A DNA stretch of 64,000 bases from Paraliobacillus sp. PM-2 (GCF_001368815.1 NZ_CTEI01000001.1:682001-746000); one strand, 5' to 3'; positions 18,521 to 27,328 are shown, numbered from the stretch's first letter. Notes: a model not told the origin generated them from the sequence alone. Numbers and translations are program-made.

Positions 18521-18952
18521 ATGGGCGAATTAGATAATTGCAAAAACTGTGAGAAATTATTTGTACGAACAACTAGCAGGGTTTGCCCAGATTGTCTTAA
18601 AGAAGAAGAAAAAAAGTTTCAAATTGTATATGATTTTTTGAGAAAACGAGTAAATCGTCAAGCAACAGTTCAACAAATAGTCGCAAGTACAGGCGTGGAA
18701 GAGGCGTTGATTTTAAAATTTGTTAAGGAAAAACGACTTCGTGCTTCGCAATTTCCTAACTTGGCTTATCCATGTGAAAAATGCGGAAAGCCAATTCAAG
18801 ACGGAAAATTGTGTGTAGACTGTTCGAAACAGATTACTGACGAATTGGCTTATCAAGAAAATATTGACAAAATTCAAGCACGTAATGAAGAAGAAGAGAG
18901 AGCTAAAGCACGTACGTATTTTGCACTTGATCGAATGGATAAAAGGAACTAA
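18521..18952 (+). CDS. yvyF: Flagellar operon protein YvyF (TIGR03826 type)
   Basis: 143 residues with two zinc-binding modules, NCKNCEKLF/CPDCL at the N-terminus and PCEKCGKPI/CVDCSK near residue 90, separated by a helical YvyF-type region. In B. subtilis the gene stands in the same place before flgM. ATG 18521 follows AGGTGGGAG. Its stop codon overlaps the SigD promoter for flgM. The molecular role is not established. Confidence 0.85.
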   Translation: MGELDNCKNCEKLFVRTTSRVCPDCLKEEEKKFQIVYDFLRKRVNRQATVQQIVASTGVEEALILKFVKEKRLRASQFPNLAYPCEKCGKPIQDGKLCVDCSKQITDELAYQENIDKIQARNEEEERAKARTYFALDRMDKRN

Positions 18953-18976
18953 ACTTTCTAAGAAAAATGACGATAT
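18950..18976 (+). promoter_or_regulatory. SigD promoter of the flgM operon
   Basis: TAAA, exactly 15 nt, then GACGATAT; the consensus is TAAA-N15-GCCGATAT (7 of 8 in the -10). It begins in the yvyF stop codon and lies about 85 bp before flgM, where B. subtilis also has a SigD promoter. Confidence 0.85.
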
Positions 18977-19061
18977 AATAATATAGAGAATATAATCAAA
19001 TTACCAAACGTAACATGCACATTTGTTTATAGGAAGAACAAAAGAAAGCGGGTGACTGATT

Positions 19062-19325
19062 GTGAGAATTCAAGGTGCGAATCATTCCAATTTCAATCCC
19101 TATCAAAAACAATTTAATAAACAAGCAGAGATCACAACGAAAAGACCTCATTCAGATAAACTCCAGATTTCAGAACAAGCAAAGAAAATGCAAGAGAGTG
19201 AACAAATCCAATCACAACGAGAAGCACGTGTGAATGAGATTAAACAGGCAGTTGAAAATGGAACGTATGAAATAGCACCAAAAGAGACAGCAAAAAAAAT
19301 GCTCAACTTTTGGAACAAAGAATAA
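19062..19325 (+). CDS. flgM: Anti-sigma-D factor FlgM
   Basis: The 87-residue inhibitor that holds SigD until the hook-basal body is finished. The C-terminal region RVNEIKQAVENGTYEIAP and AKKMLNFW is the conserved SigD-binding helix pair; the N-terminal half is disordered and polar. GTG 19062 follows GCGGGTGAC. A SigD promoter immediately upstream gives the usual feedback loop. Confidence 0.9.
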   Translation: MRIQGANHSNFNPYQKQFNKQAEITTKRPHSDKLQISEQAKKMQESEQIQSQREARVNEIKQAVENGTYEIAPKETAKKMLNFWNKE

Positions 19326-19415
19326 TGGGTTCGAGAAACAAATAACCCATTTGCTTGCGTGGTAATAAAGCACTGAGAGACATGAAATTGTTACATTTTT
19401 TATCGTGGATAAGTT

Positions 19416-19555
19416 ATCGCTTAGCGAAGGAAATACATGTAGACTCCTAGGGGAACAGCACGAGGTGAAGATCCACTCGGTAAAGTGTTTTTTTCTTTAC
19501 CGAGTTAGCTGCACCCGTGCCCCTGGAAAGCGAAATGTATTTCCGAAGCGAAGAT
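19416..19555. repeat. Large Bacillaceae-type intergenic palindrome between flgM and flgN
   Basis: About 140 bp with nested inverted arms. The outer arms are CTTAGCGAAGGAAATACAT (19420-19438) against ATGTATTTCCGAAGCG (19537-19552). Inside them are CTAGGGGAACAGCACGAGG against CCGTGCCCCTGG, and a central stem CTCGGTAAAG/CTTTACCGAG (19476-19504). I recognise this layout as a common interspersed repeat of Bacillus-related genomes, from memory. It fills the 280-bp gap, which holds no gene, and is predicted to fold strongly in RNA. Confidence 0.7.
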
Positions 19556-19604
19556 ATAGTAACTTCATATCACTACTTTCAACAAGGGGAAGGGAGCATT
19601 TTTT

Positions 19605-20087
19605 GTGCTACTCCAAACAATCCAACGTACATTAGAGCAATTAGTACAACTACATCAAAGCTTGCATGCTGTATCTGTTCAAAAAACAGAAGCATTAAAA
19701 GCTGGTGAGATAGATCAGTTACAAGAATTATTAAAGAAAGAAAAAAAACATATAAATGCAATCAACCAAACAGAACAACAACGAATGGAACAGACAAACA
19801 AATGGGCTATAGCAAATGGATTAGCAGACGAACCAATAACCGTCACAACGATGCTGGAACACTTACACGGTACAGAAGACGGACAGTCATTAGAGCAAAT
19901 AACGACAACATTAACGGAAACCTTAGTGAAGCTAAAGCAACAAGAAGCATTAAACCAACAGCTAACACAACAATCACTACAATTCGTTCAGTTATCTATG
20001 GATATGATTGCACCAACGATTAATACATTTAATTACGGTAACAAACAACAAGCATCAAACCGATCGGTATTTGATTCAAAAGCATAG
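19605..20087 (+). CDS. flgN: Flagellar chaperone FlgN
   Basis: A 160-residue all-helical export chaperone for the hook-filament junction proteins FlgK and FlgL, whose genes follow directly. It is rich in Gln and Leu with LVQLHQSLHAVSVQKTEALK typical of the FlgN family (YvyG in B. subtilis). GTG 19605 follows AAGGGAG. It is 11 nt from flgK. Confidence 0.85.
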   Translation: MLLQTIQRTLEQLVQLHQSLHAVSVQKTEALKAGEIDQLQELLKKEKKHINAINQTEQQRMEQTNKWAIANGLADEPITVTTMLEHLHGTEDGQSLEQITTTLTETLVKLKQQEALNQQLTQQSLQFVQLSMDMIAPTINTFNYGNKQQASNRSVFDSKA

Positions 20088-20098
20088 GAGGCACACAC

Positions 20099-21643
20099 AT
20101 GACATCGACGTTTCATGGGTTAGAAGTTGCAAAGCGCGCACTTAGCACACAACAAGCTGCTTTGTATACCACATCACATAATATTTCTAATGCCAATACA
20201 GAAGGATATACAAGACAACGCGTGAATTTTGAGCAAGTTACCACATTAACTGGCTCTCGATATACCGAAGGGGTAAAATCTAACATTGGTAAAGGGGTAC
20301 AAGCTGGCTCAATTCAACGTGTGCGTGATAGTTTTCTAGATGTGCAATATCGAAATGAACATGGCAAACTCGGGTATTACGAGCAAAGAGCAAATGCAAT
20401 GGATCAAATGGAGACGATCATGAATGAACCATCAGAAGAAGGACTTTCTTTTGCGATGGATCAATTTTATAATGCACTCCAAGATTTATCAGTTAATCCA
20501 GAAGATTCAGGTGCGCGCTCCGTTGTTAGTCAACGCGGACAGGCGGTTGCAGATACATTTACATACATATCGAATTCTTTAGAGCAAGTTCGTGGTGACT
20601 TGCAAAGTCAATTAGACGTTACTGAGACGGAATTTAACTCACTTGTCGATCAGATAAATAATGTGAACCAACAAATTGGAGAAGTAGAGCCCCATGGTCA
20701 TGTTCCAAATAATTTGTATGATGAACGTGATCGATTAATTGATCGTTTGTCTTCGATTGCGAATGTTAGTGTGAACTATGTAAAAAGTAGTGGGCAACCA
20801 AGTGAAATTGCGGAAGGGAAAGCAACGATCACCTTAAATGGAACTGGTGGGCAGGAAGTGACCTTAGTGGATGGTGAAACACGTGAAGTGAACCATGTAA
20901 CCATTGGTTATGACGATAATAACAATGTGAAAACATTTTCCTTTTCTGATCCAGATGATGCTACAGGTACGCCAACTGAAATTAACGCGGAAGATTTTAC
21001 TTCAAAAGGTGAATTGCTTGGATTGGTTGAAATGAATGGTTATGTTAAAAATGATGGTGAAGTAGCTGGAGAGTATACGGACATGTTAAGTGATTTAGAT
21101 AAAATGGCAGTAGCTTTTGTCAATGAATTTAATCGGGTCCATCAAAATGGCTCCAATATTGCAGATGGCAACAGCTATGATTTCTTTAAAATAGATGAAA
21201 CTGCTGATCGACCAGCAGCAACCATTAAAGTAACAGATGACATTTTAAATGATAAAAATAAAATTGCTGCTAGCTCAGATGGTTCAAGTGGAGATGGAAG
21301 TAATGCCATTGCGTTATCAAATGTTTTCTCTAAACGACAAGAAGATTATCTTGATCCAACTGAAGGTCTTGGAAATAAAGCCTCTGTACAAAGCTTCTAT
21401 CAATCTATGATTGGTGATATGGGTGTTGTAACCCAGGAAGCAAACCGGATGGTAGATAACGCCACTGTTCTTAGTCAACAAGTACAAGAAAATCGTGATT
21501 CGGTTAGTGCGGTATCACTGGATGAAGAAATGACCAATATGATTAAGTTTCAACATGCCTATAACGCCGCGGCACGCAGTATGACTACGGTTGATGAAAT
21601 GCTTGATCGAATTATTAATAATATGGGACTAGTAGGAAGGTAG
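20099..21643 (+). CDS. flgK: Flagellar hook-associated protein FlgK (HAP1)
   Basis: A 514-residue secreted structural protein joining hook and filament. The N-terminal D0 motif TFHGLEVAKRALSTQQAAL with ISNANTEGYTRQRVNF and the C-terminal coiled coil ending with NMIKFQHAYNAAARSMTTVD and MLDRIINNMG are diagnostic. AGGAGG precedes the ATG. It is exported by the flagellar type III apparatus with FlgN. Confidence 0.96.
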   Translation: MTSTFHGLEVAKRALSTQQAALYTTSHNISNANTEGYTRQRVNFEQVTTLTGSRYTEGVKSNIGKGVQAGSIQRVRDSFLDVQYRNEHGKLGYYEQRANAMDQMETIMNEPSEEGLSFAMDQFYNALQDLSVNPEDSGARSVVSQRGQAVADTFTYISNSLEQVRGDLQSQLDVTETEFNSLVDQINNVNQQIGEVEPHGHVPNNLYDERDRLIDRLSSIANVSVNYVKSSGQPSEIAEGKATITLNGTGGQEVTLVDGETREVNHVTIGYDDNNNVKTFSFSDPDDATGTPTEINAEDFTSKGELLGLVEMNGYVKNDGEVAGEYTDMLSDLDKMAVAFVNEFNRVHQNGSNIADGNSYDFFKIDETADRPAATIKVTDDILNDKNKIAASSDGSSGDGSNAIALSNVFSKRQEDYLDPTEGLGNKASVQSFYQSMIGDMGVVTQEANRMVDNATVLSQQVQENRDSVSAVSLDEEMTNMIKFQHAYNAAARSMTTVDEMLDRIINNMGLVGR

Positions 21644-21652
21644 TGATGTGAT

Positions 21653-22567
21653 ATGCGCGTGACTCAAAGTATGTTGAGTAACAATATGTTACGGAATCTA
21701 AGTAATAGTTACAGTAATTTAGATAAGTATATGGATCAACTATCAACCGGTAAGAAAATTAATCGACCATCAGATGATCCCGTTATTGCAATGAAAGGGA
21801 TGAATTACCGTTCACAAGTATCCTCTGTTGAACAATATGAACGAAATTTAAGTGAAGTCCATAACTGGATGGATAATTCAGATGCTGCATTAGATGAAAC
21901 CACGCAAGCATTACAACGACTTCGTGAATTAGCTGTACAAGCTAGTAATGGTACCTATGAAGAGGGTCAAAGAAAAAATATTGCCGAAGAGGTAGACCAA
22001 TTAAAAAACCATCTTGTTGAGATTGCCAATACGAAAGTAAATAACAAGTATATTTTTAATGGAACAAATACCACTGGAACAGAAGACGCGTCTGGAGAAG
22101 TTCATCCTCCTGTTAGGACAGATGATAACGGTAATGTAACGACTGTTGCATCTAACAATGATTCCGTAATGATTGAAGTCATTAGCGGAACAAAAATAAA
22201 AACAAATATTACACCAGAAAATGTGTTTAATCAGGATTTATTTGATGATATTCAAGCCTTCTCTAATGCATTGAAATCAGATGCATCCGATGAAGCATTA
22301 GGTGATCATATTGGAGTGATTGACACTCATATTGATCAAACAGTAAATGAACGAGCTGATTTAGGTGCTAGAATGAACCGAGTAGAATTAATTGAAGACC
22401 GACTAGAAAATCAGTCCATTTCTGCGAATAAAATGATGTCTGATAATGAAGATGCAGATTTGGAAGAAGTAATTATTAAGCTAACAACCCAAGAGAGCGT
22501 CCATCGTGCAGCTTTAAGTGCTGGTTCACGCGTTATTCAACCCACCTTGTTAGACTTTTTACGTTAA
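21653..22567 (+). CDS. flgL: Flagellar hook-associated protein FlgL (HAP3)
   Basis: A 304-residue flagellin-like junction protein. The N-terminal RVTQSMLSNNMLRNLSNSY and LSTGKKINRPSDDPVIAMK match the family, and the C-terminus ends LSAGSRVIQPTLLDFLR. It lies 9 nt after flgK and is followed by a terminator. Confidence 0.95.
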   Translation: MRVTQSMLSNNMLRNLSNSYSNLDKYMDQLSTGKKINRPSDDPVIAMKGMNYRSQVSSVEQYERNLSEVHNWMDNSDAALDETTQALQRLRELAVQASNGTYEEGQRKNIAEEVDQLKNHLVEIANTKVNNKYIFNGTNTTGTEDASGEVHPPVRTDDNGNVTTVASNNDSVMIEVISGTKIKTNITPENVFNQDLFDDIQAFSNALKSDASDEALGDHIGVIDTHIDQTVNERADLGARMNRVELIEDRLENQSISANKMMSDNEDADLEEVIIKLTTQESVHRAALSAGSRVIQPTLLDFLR

Positions 22568-22579
22568 TAGTGTTGAAAG

Positions 22580-22618
22580 AAAGCTTTGTCGTATTTTATC
22601 TAGACGACAAGCTTTTTC
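22580..22618 (+). terminator. Terminator after flgL
   Basis: AAGCTTTGTCGT and ACGACAAGCTT pair with one bulge, and TTTTTCTC follows. It would reduce read-through into yviE-fliW-csrA. Confidence 0.65.
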
Positions 22619-22655
22619 TCTATGGAAAATAACAGTCATAGAAAGGAGAACAAGC

Positions 22656-23249
22656 ATGCGTTTTCCGCAAATTAGATTACAATCACAAGCTGCCCAATTA
22701 GCGATTAAACAAACAGCCGCACAACAAACCATTCGTCAACCGAAAGCGGAGCAAACGATCCAGCAACCGAAAGCGAAGCTAAACATTGAAACGAAGCCAT
22801 CTAAACTAACAATAGATCAATCAGAAGCATGGGCTGATCTTGGTTTCAAATCAGTAAGACGCGTCACAGCAGAAGCCTTTCAACAAGGAAAAGAAGCTGC
22901 AATGGAAGCAACAGCGAGACGGATTCGTCAGGGAGAAGAAATGATGAAAATTGAAAACGGGGGAAATCCGATCGCTTCTCAAGCAATAGAAAATGGTTTT
23001 GATCAAATGAAGCGATTTAACATTGGTTGGATTCCATCCTCAGGTTCTGTAAAAGTCAATTATCGACCTGCTGAAGTGGTGATTGATATACAAGCTCAAA
23101 AACCAATAATAGAAACAAAAACCAAAGATCCAATGACAACGTATGAGCCTGGTAAAGTAGATGTCACTTTAGCACAGAAAAATAATTTACAGATTGATTT
23201 TGATGCTTTAACCTATCGTGGAATAGGTGGTTTTGAAATCCAAATTTAG
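22656..23249 (+). CDS. yviE: YviE-like DUF6470 protein
   Basis: 197 residues. The N-terminal third has short Gln/Lys-rich repeats around IRQPKAEQTIQQPKAKL, and the rest has alternating beta segments. It corresponds to B. subtilis YviE by position (between flgL and fliW) and by family. A strong AAAGGAG precedes the ATG. Its function in the flagellar operon is unknown. Confidence 0.82.
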   Translation: MRFPQIRLQSQAAQLAIKQTAAQQTIRQPKAEQTIQQPKAKLNIETKPSKLTIDQSEAWADLGFKSVRRVTAEAFQQGKEAAMEATARRIRQGEEMMKIENGGNPIASQAIENGFDQMKRFNIGWIPSSGSVKVNYRPAEVVIDIQAQKPIIETKTKDPMTTYEPGKVDVTLAQKNNLQIDFDALTYRGIGGFEIQI

Positions 23250-23261
23250 AAAGGTGAAAAA

Positions 23262-23741
23262 ATGCAAATACAAACGAAATATCATAATATGATTACTGTT
23301 AAAGAATCCGATATTCTACATTTTGATCAAGGTGTTCCTGGTTTTTTAGATGAGAAACAATTTGTACTTGTTCCATTAGCGGACACCCTTTTTTTTGTTC
23401 TGCAATCGATACAAACAGAAGCACTTGCCTTTATTGTCGTTAACCCGTTTCATTTTACCAAAGCATATGACTTCACTATTGATGAAAACACAATTGAAAC
23501 ATTAGAAATTAAAAAGGCAACCGATGTGCAAGTTTTTGTGATTGTCTCATTAAAAGAAACTTTAGAAGACAGTACTGCAAATCTTCAAGCACCTATAGTC
23601 ATTCATACAAAGAACAACAAAGCAAAACAATATATTATGAATAGCAAGCAATTCAAGACGAAAGAGAAGATCTTTCTAGCACCATCAACCTCCCAAGCAA
23701 AGGAGGATAACCATGCTTGTACTAACACGAAAAATAAATGA
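23262..23741 (+). CDS. fliW: Flagellar assembly factor FliW
   Basis: A 159-residue protein that binds both flagellin and CsrA. When flagellin is scarce FliW frees from it and sequesters CsrA, relieving repression of hag. Family motifs include [26 protein letters not shown] and AFIVVNPF. Its end overlaps csrA by 29 nt, giving coupled translation. CsrA and its target hag follow directly. Confidence 0.93.
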   Translation: MQIQTKYHNMITVKESDILHFDQGVPGFLDEKQFVLVPLADTLFFVLQSIQTEALAFIVVNPFHFTKAYDFTIDENTIETLEIKKATDVQVFVIVSLKETLEDSTANLQAPIVIHTKNNKAKQYIMNSKQFKTKEKIFLAPSTSQAKEDNHACTNTKNK

Positions 23742-23943
23742 AGCGATTCAAATAGGCAATGATATTGAAGTGAAGATCGTTGCGATTGATGGTGACCAGA
23801 TCAAGTTAGGTATTGATGCACCAAAGCATGTAGATATCCATCGGAAAGAAGTTTTCCTAGAGATCCAACAACAAAACAATGAAGCGGCAACCAGTTCGAC
23901 AAATGTAATGGATTTATTAAAAAAAATGCCAAAAAAAGATTAA
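23713..23943 (+). CDS. csrA: Carbon storage regulator CsrA
   Basis: A 76-residue RNA-binding translational repressor. The canonical [20 protein letters not shown] and [18 protein letters not shown] strands are intact, including the RNA-binding N- and C-terminal Arg/Lys residues. A matching CsrA hairpin and ribosome site are seen in the hag leader about 80 bp downstream. Confidence 0.96.
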   Translation: MLVLTRKINEAIQIGNDIEVKIVAIDGDQIKLGIDAPKHVDIHRKEVFLEIQQQNNEAATSSTNVMDLLKKMPKKD

Positions 23944-23967
23944 ACATTATATTAAATTAGTCGATAT
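23941..23967 (+). promoter_or_regulatory. SigD promoter of hag
   Basis: TAAA, 15 nt, GTCGATAT (7 of 8 to the SigD -10). It starts in the csrA stop codon, about 100 bp before the flagellin ATG. A 5' stem GCTACATA/TATGTAGC (23980-24020) near the expected RNA start may stabilise the message. Confidence 0.9.
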
Positions 23968-24023
23968 TAGTAATGTAACGCTACATAGACCGGAAGGCGG
24001 CCGACTTTCGTATATGTAGCAAC

Positions 24024-24037
24024 CCACAAGGATGTGG
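24024..24037 (+). promoter_or_regulatory. CsrA-binding hairpin in the hag leader
   Basis: CCACA-AGGA-TGTGG puts GGA in the loop of a 5-bp stem, and ACAAGGATGT matches the core of the CsrA consensus (ACARGGAUGU). A second GGA lies in the AAGGAGGA ribosome site at 24053-24060. Two spaced sites of this kind are how CsrA represses hag in B. subtilis. Confidence 0.8.
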
Positions 24038-24068
24038 AAAACTTAATTATTCAAGGAGGAACAAACAA

Positions 24069-25964
24069 ATGAGAATTAATCATAATATTGCTGCATTGAA
24101 TACGCATCGCCAATTAGGTGCAGCAAATAATGCACAGTCAAATTCTATGGAGAAGTTAGCTTCGGGTCTTCGTATTAATCGTGCTGGAGATGATGCTGCT
24201 GGTTTAGCTATTTCTGAAAAAATGCGTGGGCAAATTCGTGGGCTAGATCAAGCTCAAAGTAATGCGCAGGACGGTATTTCTATGATTCAAACTGCTGAAG
24301 GTGCTCTAAATGAAACGCACAGTATCTTACAACGTATGCGTGAATTAGCTGTTCAATCTTCCAATGATACTACTACAGGTGATGATAGAAAAGAAATCCA
24401 AAAAGAATTTAACCAGTTAGTGGATGAAGTTGATAGAATAGCTGAAAATACTGAATTTAATACTCAAAGTTTGTTAGATGGTACTTTTTCAAATAAGAAA
24501 ATTCAAATTGGCTCCAATGCAGGTCAGGATATGACTATTGGTATAGCTAACATGAAATCAGATGGCATGGGAACAGCAGGTGCAACTGCTGTCACTAGTA
24601 CAACAACAACTCTTGATTTTAGTACTAATGGTGTTGATGTAACCATCGGGGATACAACTGTAACTCTTGATCAAGATTATACCGGTAATATTGATGATTT
24701 AGCTTCAAAACTAAACACCACTTTTTCTAATACAGAAGGAGTAAGCGTTGAATCAAGTGGGACTGCTGATTTAGTTTTCACTGGAAATGCGTCGTTTACA
24801 GTAGCTGCTGCAGATAACGGGGGAACTGGCGGTGCTACAGCTTTTGGTGGAGCGTCACAAGCTTCTAGTGGTTCCACAACTGGATCCACAATTAAATCGT
24901 TACAAGACAATTCATTAGATGGCTCAACAGGATTACAATCTCAAGCAAATGCTTCAAGTGCAATAACATCAATTGATAATGCGATAAAAACAGTGTCATC
25001 TGAACGTTCTAAGTTAGGTGCATATCAAAACCGTCTAGATCACACTATCAATAATCTTGGTACATCTTCTGAAAACCTAACTGCTGCGGAATCTCGTATC
25101 CGTGACGTTGATTATGCTTTAGCTGCTTAGGCAGTGACAAGCACAGTCGTCCTAGCTGGTAACGGCTAGAGATAATTATCGGGTGAATTGCTGGAAACCC
25201 CTGAAAGCTTTTCTTGCCACAACGTAGTTGGAAACAGCAAGCGTGATGGTTTAAAAAAAGAGAAGATTGGGCAATCAGCAGCCAAGCTCCTGTGAGGAAA
25301 CTCTGGAGAAGGTTCAACGACTAGGATAGACCATCTAAGGGCTAAGCTAAAGATGATGAAATCCATAGGGGAAACAATATATCATCAGTATTGTGGATCC
25401 GAAGTGCCCGACCCCTTTTAAAATAGATAAGGGTGAAGATATAGTCTGGTCATTTATGAAAGTAAATGTTCGCACGATGGCGAAAGAAATGATGAATCAA
25501 ACGAAGAATTCAATTCTTGGACAAGCAGCACAAGCAATGTTGGCTCAATCAAATCAAATGCCTCAAGGCGTATTACAACTCTTGAGATAGTTTGGTAGAG
25601 GGCGTCTAGCTAGGTAACGAGCTAGAGGATAACTGGGTGAATTGCTGGAACTTCCTAAAGCTTGATCAACCACAACGTAACTGCAAACGGTAGGCGTGAT
25701 GGTTTGAAAATGATGAAGATGAAACAATGGATAATCAGCAGCCAAGCTCCTGTGAGGAAACTCTGGAGAAGGTTCAACGACTAGAGAATACGGTCTAAGG
25801 TGAAAGCTATGACTATGAATCTCGTAGGGCAGCAGAAAGCTGTTCGAAGTGCCCAGCTCCATGATAAATCATGGATGAAGATATAGTCTATTCTATGTTC
25901 GAAAGGCATAGCGGCAAAGCAAGCCAACCAACAACCACAAGGAGTTCTACAACTTCTTCGTTAA
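24069..25964 (+). CDS. hag: Flagellin, split by two group I introns
   Basis: The filament protein, exported by the flagellar apparatus. Exon 1 is 24069-25112 and carries the N-terminal MRINHNIAALNTHRQLG domain through the C-terminal hallmark ESRIRDVD (348 codons). Exon 2 starts at 25477 with MAKEMMNQTKNSILGQAAQA. Exon 3 is 25920-25964, QANQQPQGVLQLLR plus stop. Splicing both introns, with exon 2 ending at 25563, gives 391 residues. Reading into intron 2 instead gives 385 residues ending QGVLQLLR at the TAG of 25588. Failure to splice intron 1 would stop at 25128 without the last ~40 residues, a form unlikely to polymerise. Exon edges are inferred from protein continuity and intron pairing. 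Confidence 0.85.
25113..25476 (+). ncRNA. Group I intron 1 in hag
   Basis: 364 nt lying between GAT (VD) and ATG (MA) of the conserved flagellin DVD-MAKEM junction. Landmarks: exon-end U; an internal guide AGTCGTC partly pairing with GTTGAT; P2 CTAGCTGGTAACGGCTAG; core AGCAGCCAAGCTCC; P7 strands GACTA (in CAACGACTAG) and TAGTC (in GATATAGTC); a P9 stem CATTTA/TAAATG; and a terminal G at 25476. These are group IA-like features. It has no ORF. Splicing is inferred and not shown. Confidence 0.88.
25564..25919 (+). ncRNA. Group I intron 2 in hag
   Basis: About 356 nt, clearly related to intron 1. A stretch of about 50 nt in the core, ending CAACGACTAG, is essentially identical, and P2, P7 (GACTA/TAGTC) and P9 (CTATG/CATAG) recur. 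The guide GGGCGT pairs over 6 bp with ATGCCT, placing the 5' site after 25563 with a terminal U-G pair. The 3' site is the G at 25919, 8 nt after P9 just as in intron 1. Its first 27 nt read QGVLQLLR plus TAG, a spare flagellin tail. Confidence 0.82.
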
Positions 25965-25974
25965 TAACACTTTA

Positions 25975-26006
25975 AAAAGGACTCTAGCAATTGCTAGAGT
26001 CCTTTT
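25975..26006. terminator. Terminator after hag
   Basis: A perfect 32-bp palindrome, AAAAGGACTCTAGCAA and its complement, flanked by A and T runs. It serves hag and the convergent endonuclease gene. Confidence 0.85.
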
Positions 26007-26056
26007 AAGTTCATCTTATTTGTTTGAATTATGTTTAGTCAAATAGTCATCTACGT

Positions 26057-27016
26057 TTATTTTTTATTTTCAGATTCATTGAATAGTTTAAAGCAAAGAC
26101 TCGTAAGCTGACTAAATGTTAATCCAGTATTCACTTTTAAAAGATGTAATAGATACAATTGTTTTTTTTGTATTACAATCTGATAAGGTGTTTTAACTAT
26201 ATCAGAATGAATATAACTTTTGTTTGACTTATATATTTGTTCGTAAAATAACTCGCATCTAAATAAGCGCCATATTATCTCTAAATTTGTAAGTATACAG
26301 TTAATTTCTTTTGTTGGACTAGTTATTATAATTTCATTAGGTAAGTAAATAGTTGATCGTTTAGATGAAGTTGATTTTAACTGAAATGTACGATTTTGAA
26401 TTATTTTTCTTGTCATTGAAGGTTGTATATATTGTTCTATTAATGATAAAAAGTAAAAGATAGAACTGGCGTCATACAAAATCATGCGGTTTTGTTTATC
26501 TTGTTTAAATAGAAGGTTAAATTTTTCTAGAAGTAACATTTGTAAGAATTGTCTTTCCTTTTTTGTAAAGCATTCGGTTGATAGTATAATTTTTCTGGGG
26601 AAGTTATTTTCTTGTTTTAACGAACCATCATCTTGATACCACCATGCAAGACTTACTGCATTAAAGTATTTTGAAATATAATCAAGAGGAAGAACCTTCT
26701 TTCTATGTTCATACCAAAGTTCTTCAAGGGTATCAATGATAGGTGACGTATGGGATTGAACCATATAAGATTCAGAATAACCTGCTTCTAGCCGTTGGTC
26801 TATTGTTTTACGATAAATGGGTTTGCTGAGAGAAAAAAAAGAAACGATTTGTTGGTAGCAATAGAATGTCCAATCTTTATCTTTTGCAGTGTGTGAAAAT
26901 TGAAATCTTGCCTTACGACCAAATTGTTTTGTAATTGTACCATCCCCTAGTAATTTTCCTATCATTTTCGCATGAAAGTCAGGAGGAAACTGATTCAATA
27001 AATACTCATTATTCAT
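26057..27016 (-). CDS. LAGLIDADG homing endonuclease
   Basis: 319 residues. Two LAGLIDADG helices are visible: MIGKLLGDGTI (residues ~18-28) and SLAWWYQDDGSL (~122-133), each with the acidic catalytic end. This is the double-motif DNA endonuclease type that cuts long sites in intron-less alleles. It stands alone outside the introns, convergent with hag and about 90 bp from its stop. GAGGTGAAGG precedes the ATG. It is probably the mobility enzyme for one or both hag introns; this is inferred from position and family. Confidence 0.85.
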   Translation of the reverse strand: MNNEYLLNQFPPDFHAKMIGKLLGDGTITKQFGRKARFQFSHTAKDKDWTFYCYQQIVSFFSLSKPIYRKTIDQRLEAGYSESYMVQSHTSPIIDTLEELWYEHRKKVLPLDYISKYFNAVSLAWWYQDDGSLKQENNFPRKIILSTECFTKKERQFLQMLLLEKFNLLFKQDKQNRMILYDASSIFYFLSLIEQYIQPSMTRKIIQNRTFQLKSTSSKRSTIYLPNEIIITSPTKEINCILTNLEIIWRLFRCELFYEQIYKSNKSYIHSDIVKTPYQIVIQKKQLYLLHLLKVNTGLTFSQLTSLCFKLFNESENKK

Positions 27017-27328
27017 TTTGCCTTCACCTCATTCCTATTATAGCAAATGTACGTTCGTATAGGTGTTAAATAGTAATATTATTTATATTAAAGTCATAAC
27101 AACCTATTAAGTATAAATTTTAATTATTTTTAATCAAGGATCTGTATATCGTAGATTTATTGTGCCTTTGTTACATTTTTCCTCCTAAAGTTATTGGTTC
27201 CAATACCATATATACCAGTACAGAAAGATAGAATATTATTATGTTAGACAAATCACGACGTAAATTGGTCACGTCTCTTTTCTATGTTACACTTAATCTA
27301 TCTATATCATATAAGCGAGGTGAACGGG

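Noticed and set aside
24069-25130. Flagellin as a complete 353-aa gene ending YALAA
   Set aside because: It would lack the conserved C-terminal domain, which resumes in frame at 25477 after sequence with group I intron landmarks.
25048-25862. Minus-strand ORFs over the intron region (25048-25317, 25166-25366, 25563-25862)
   Set aside because: They repeat in both introns only because the intron cores are similar. They have no ribosome sites and no protein family.
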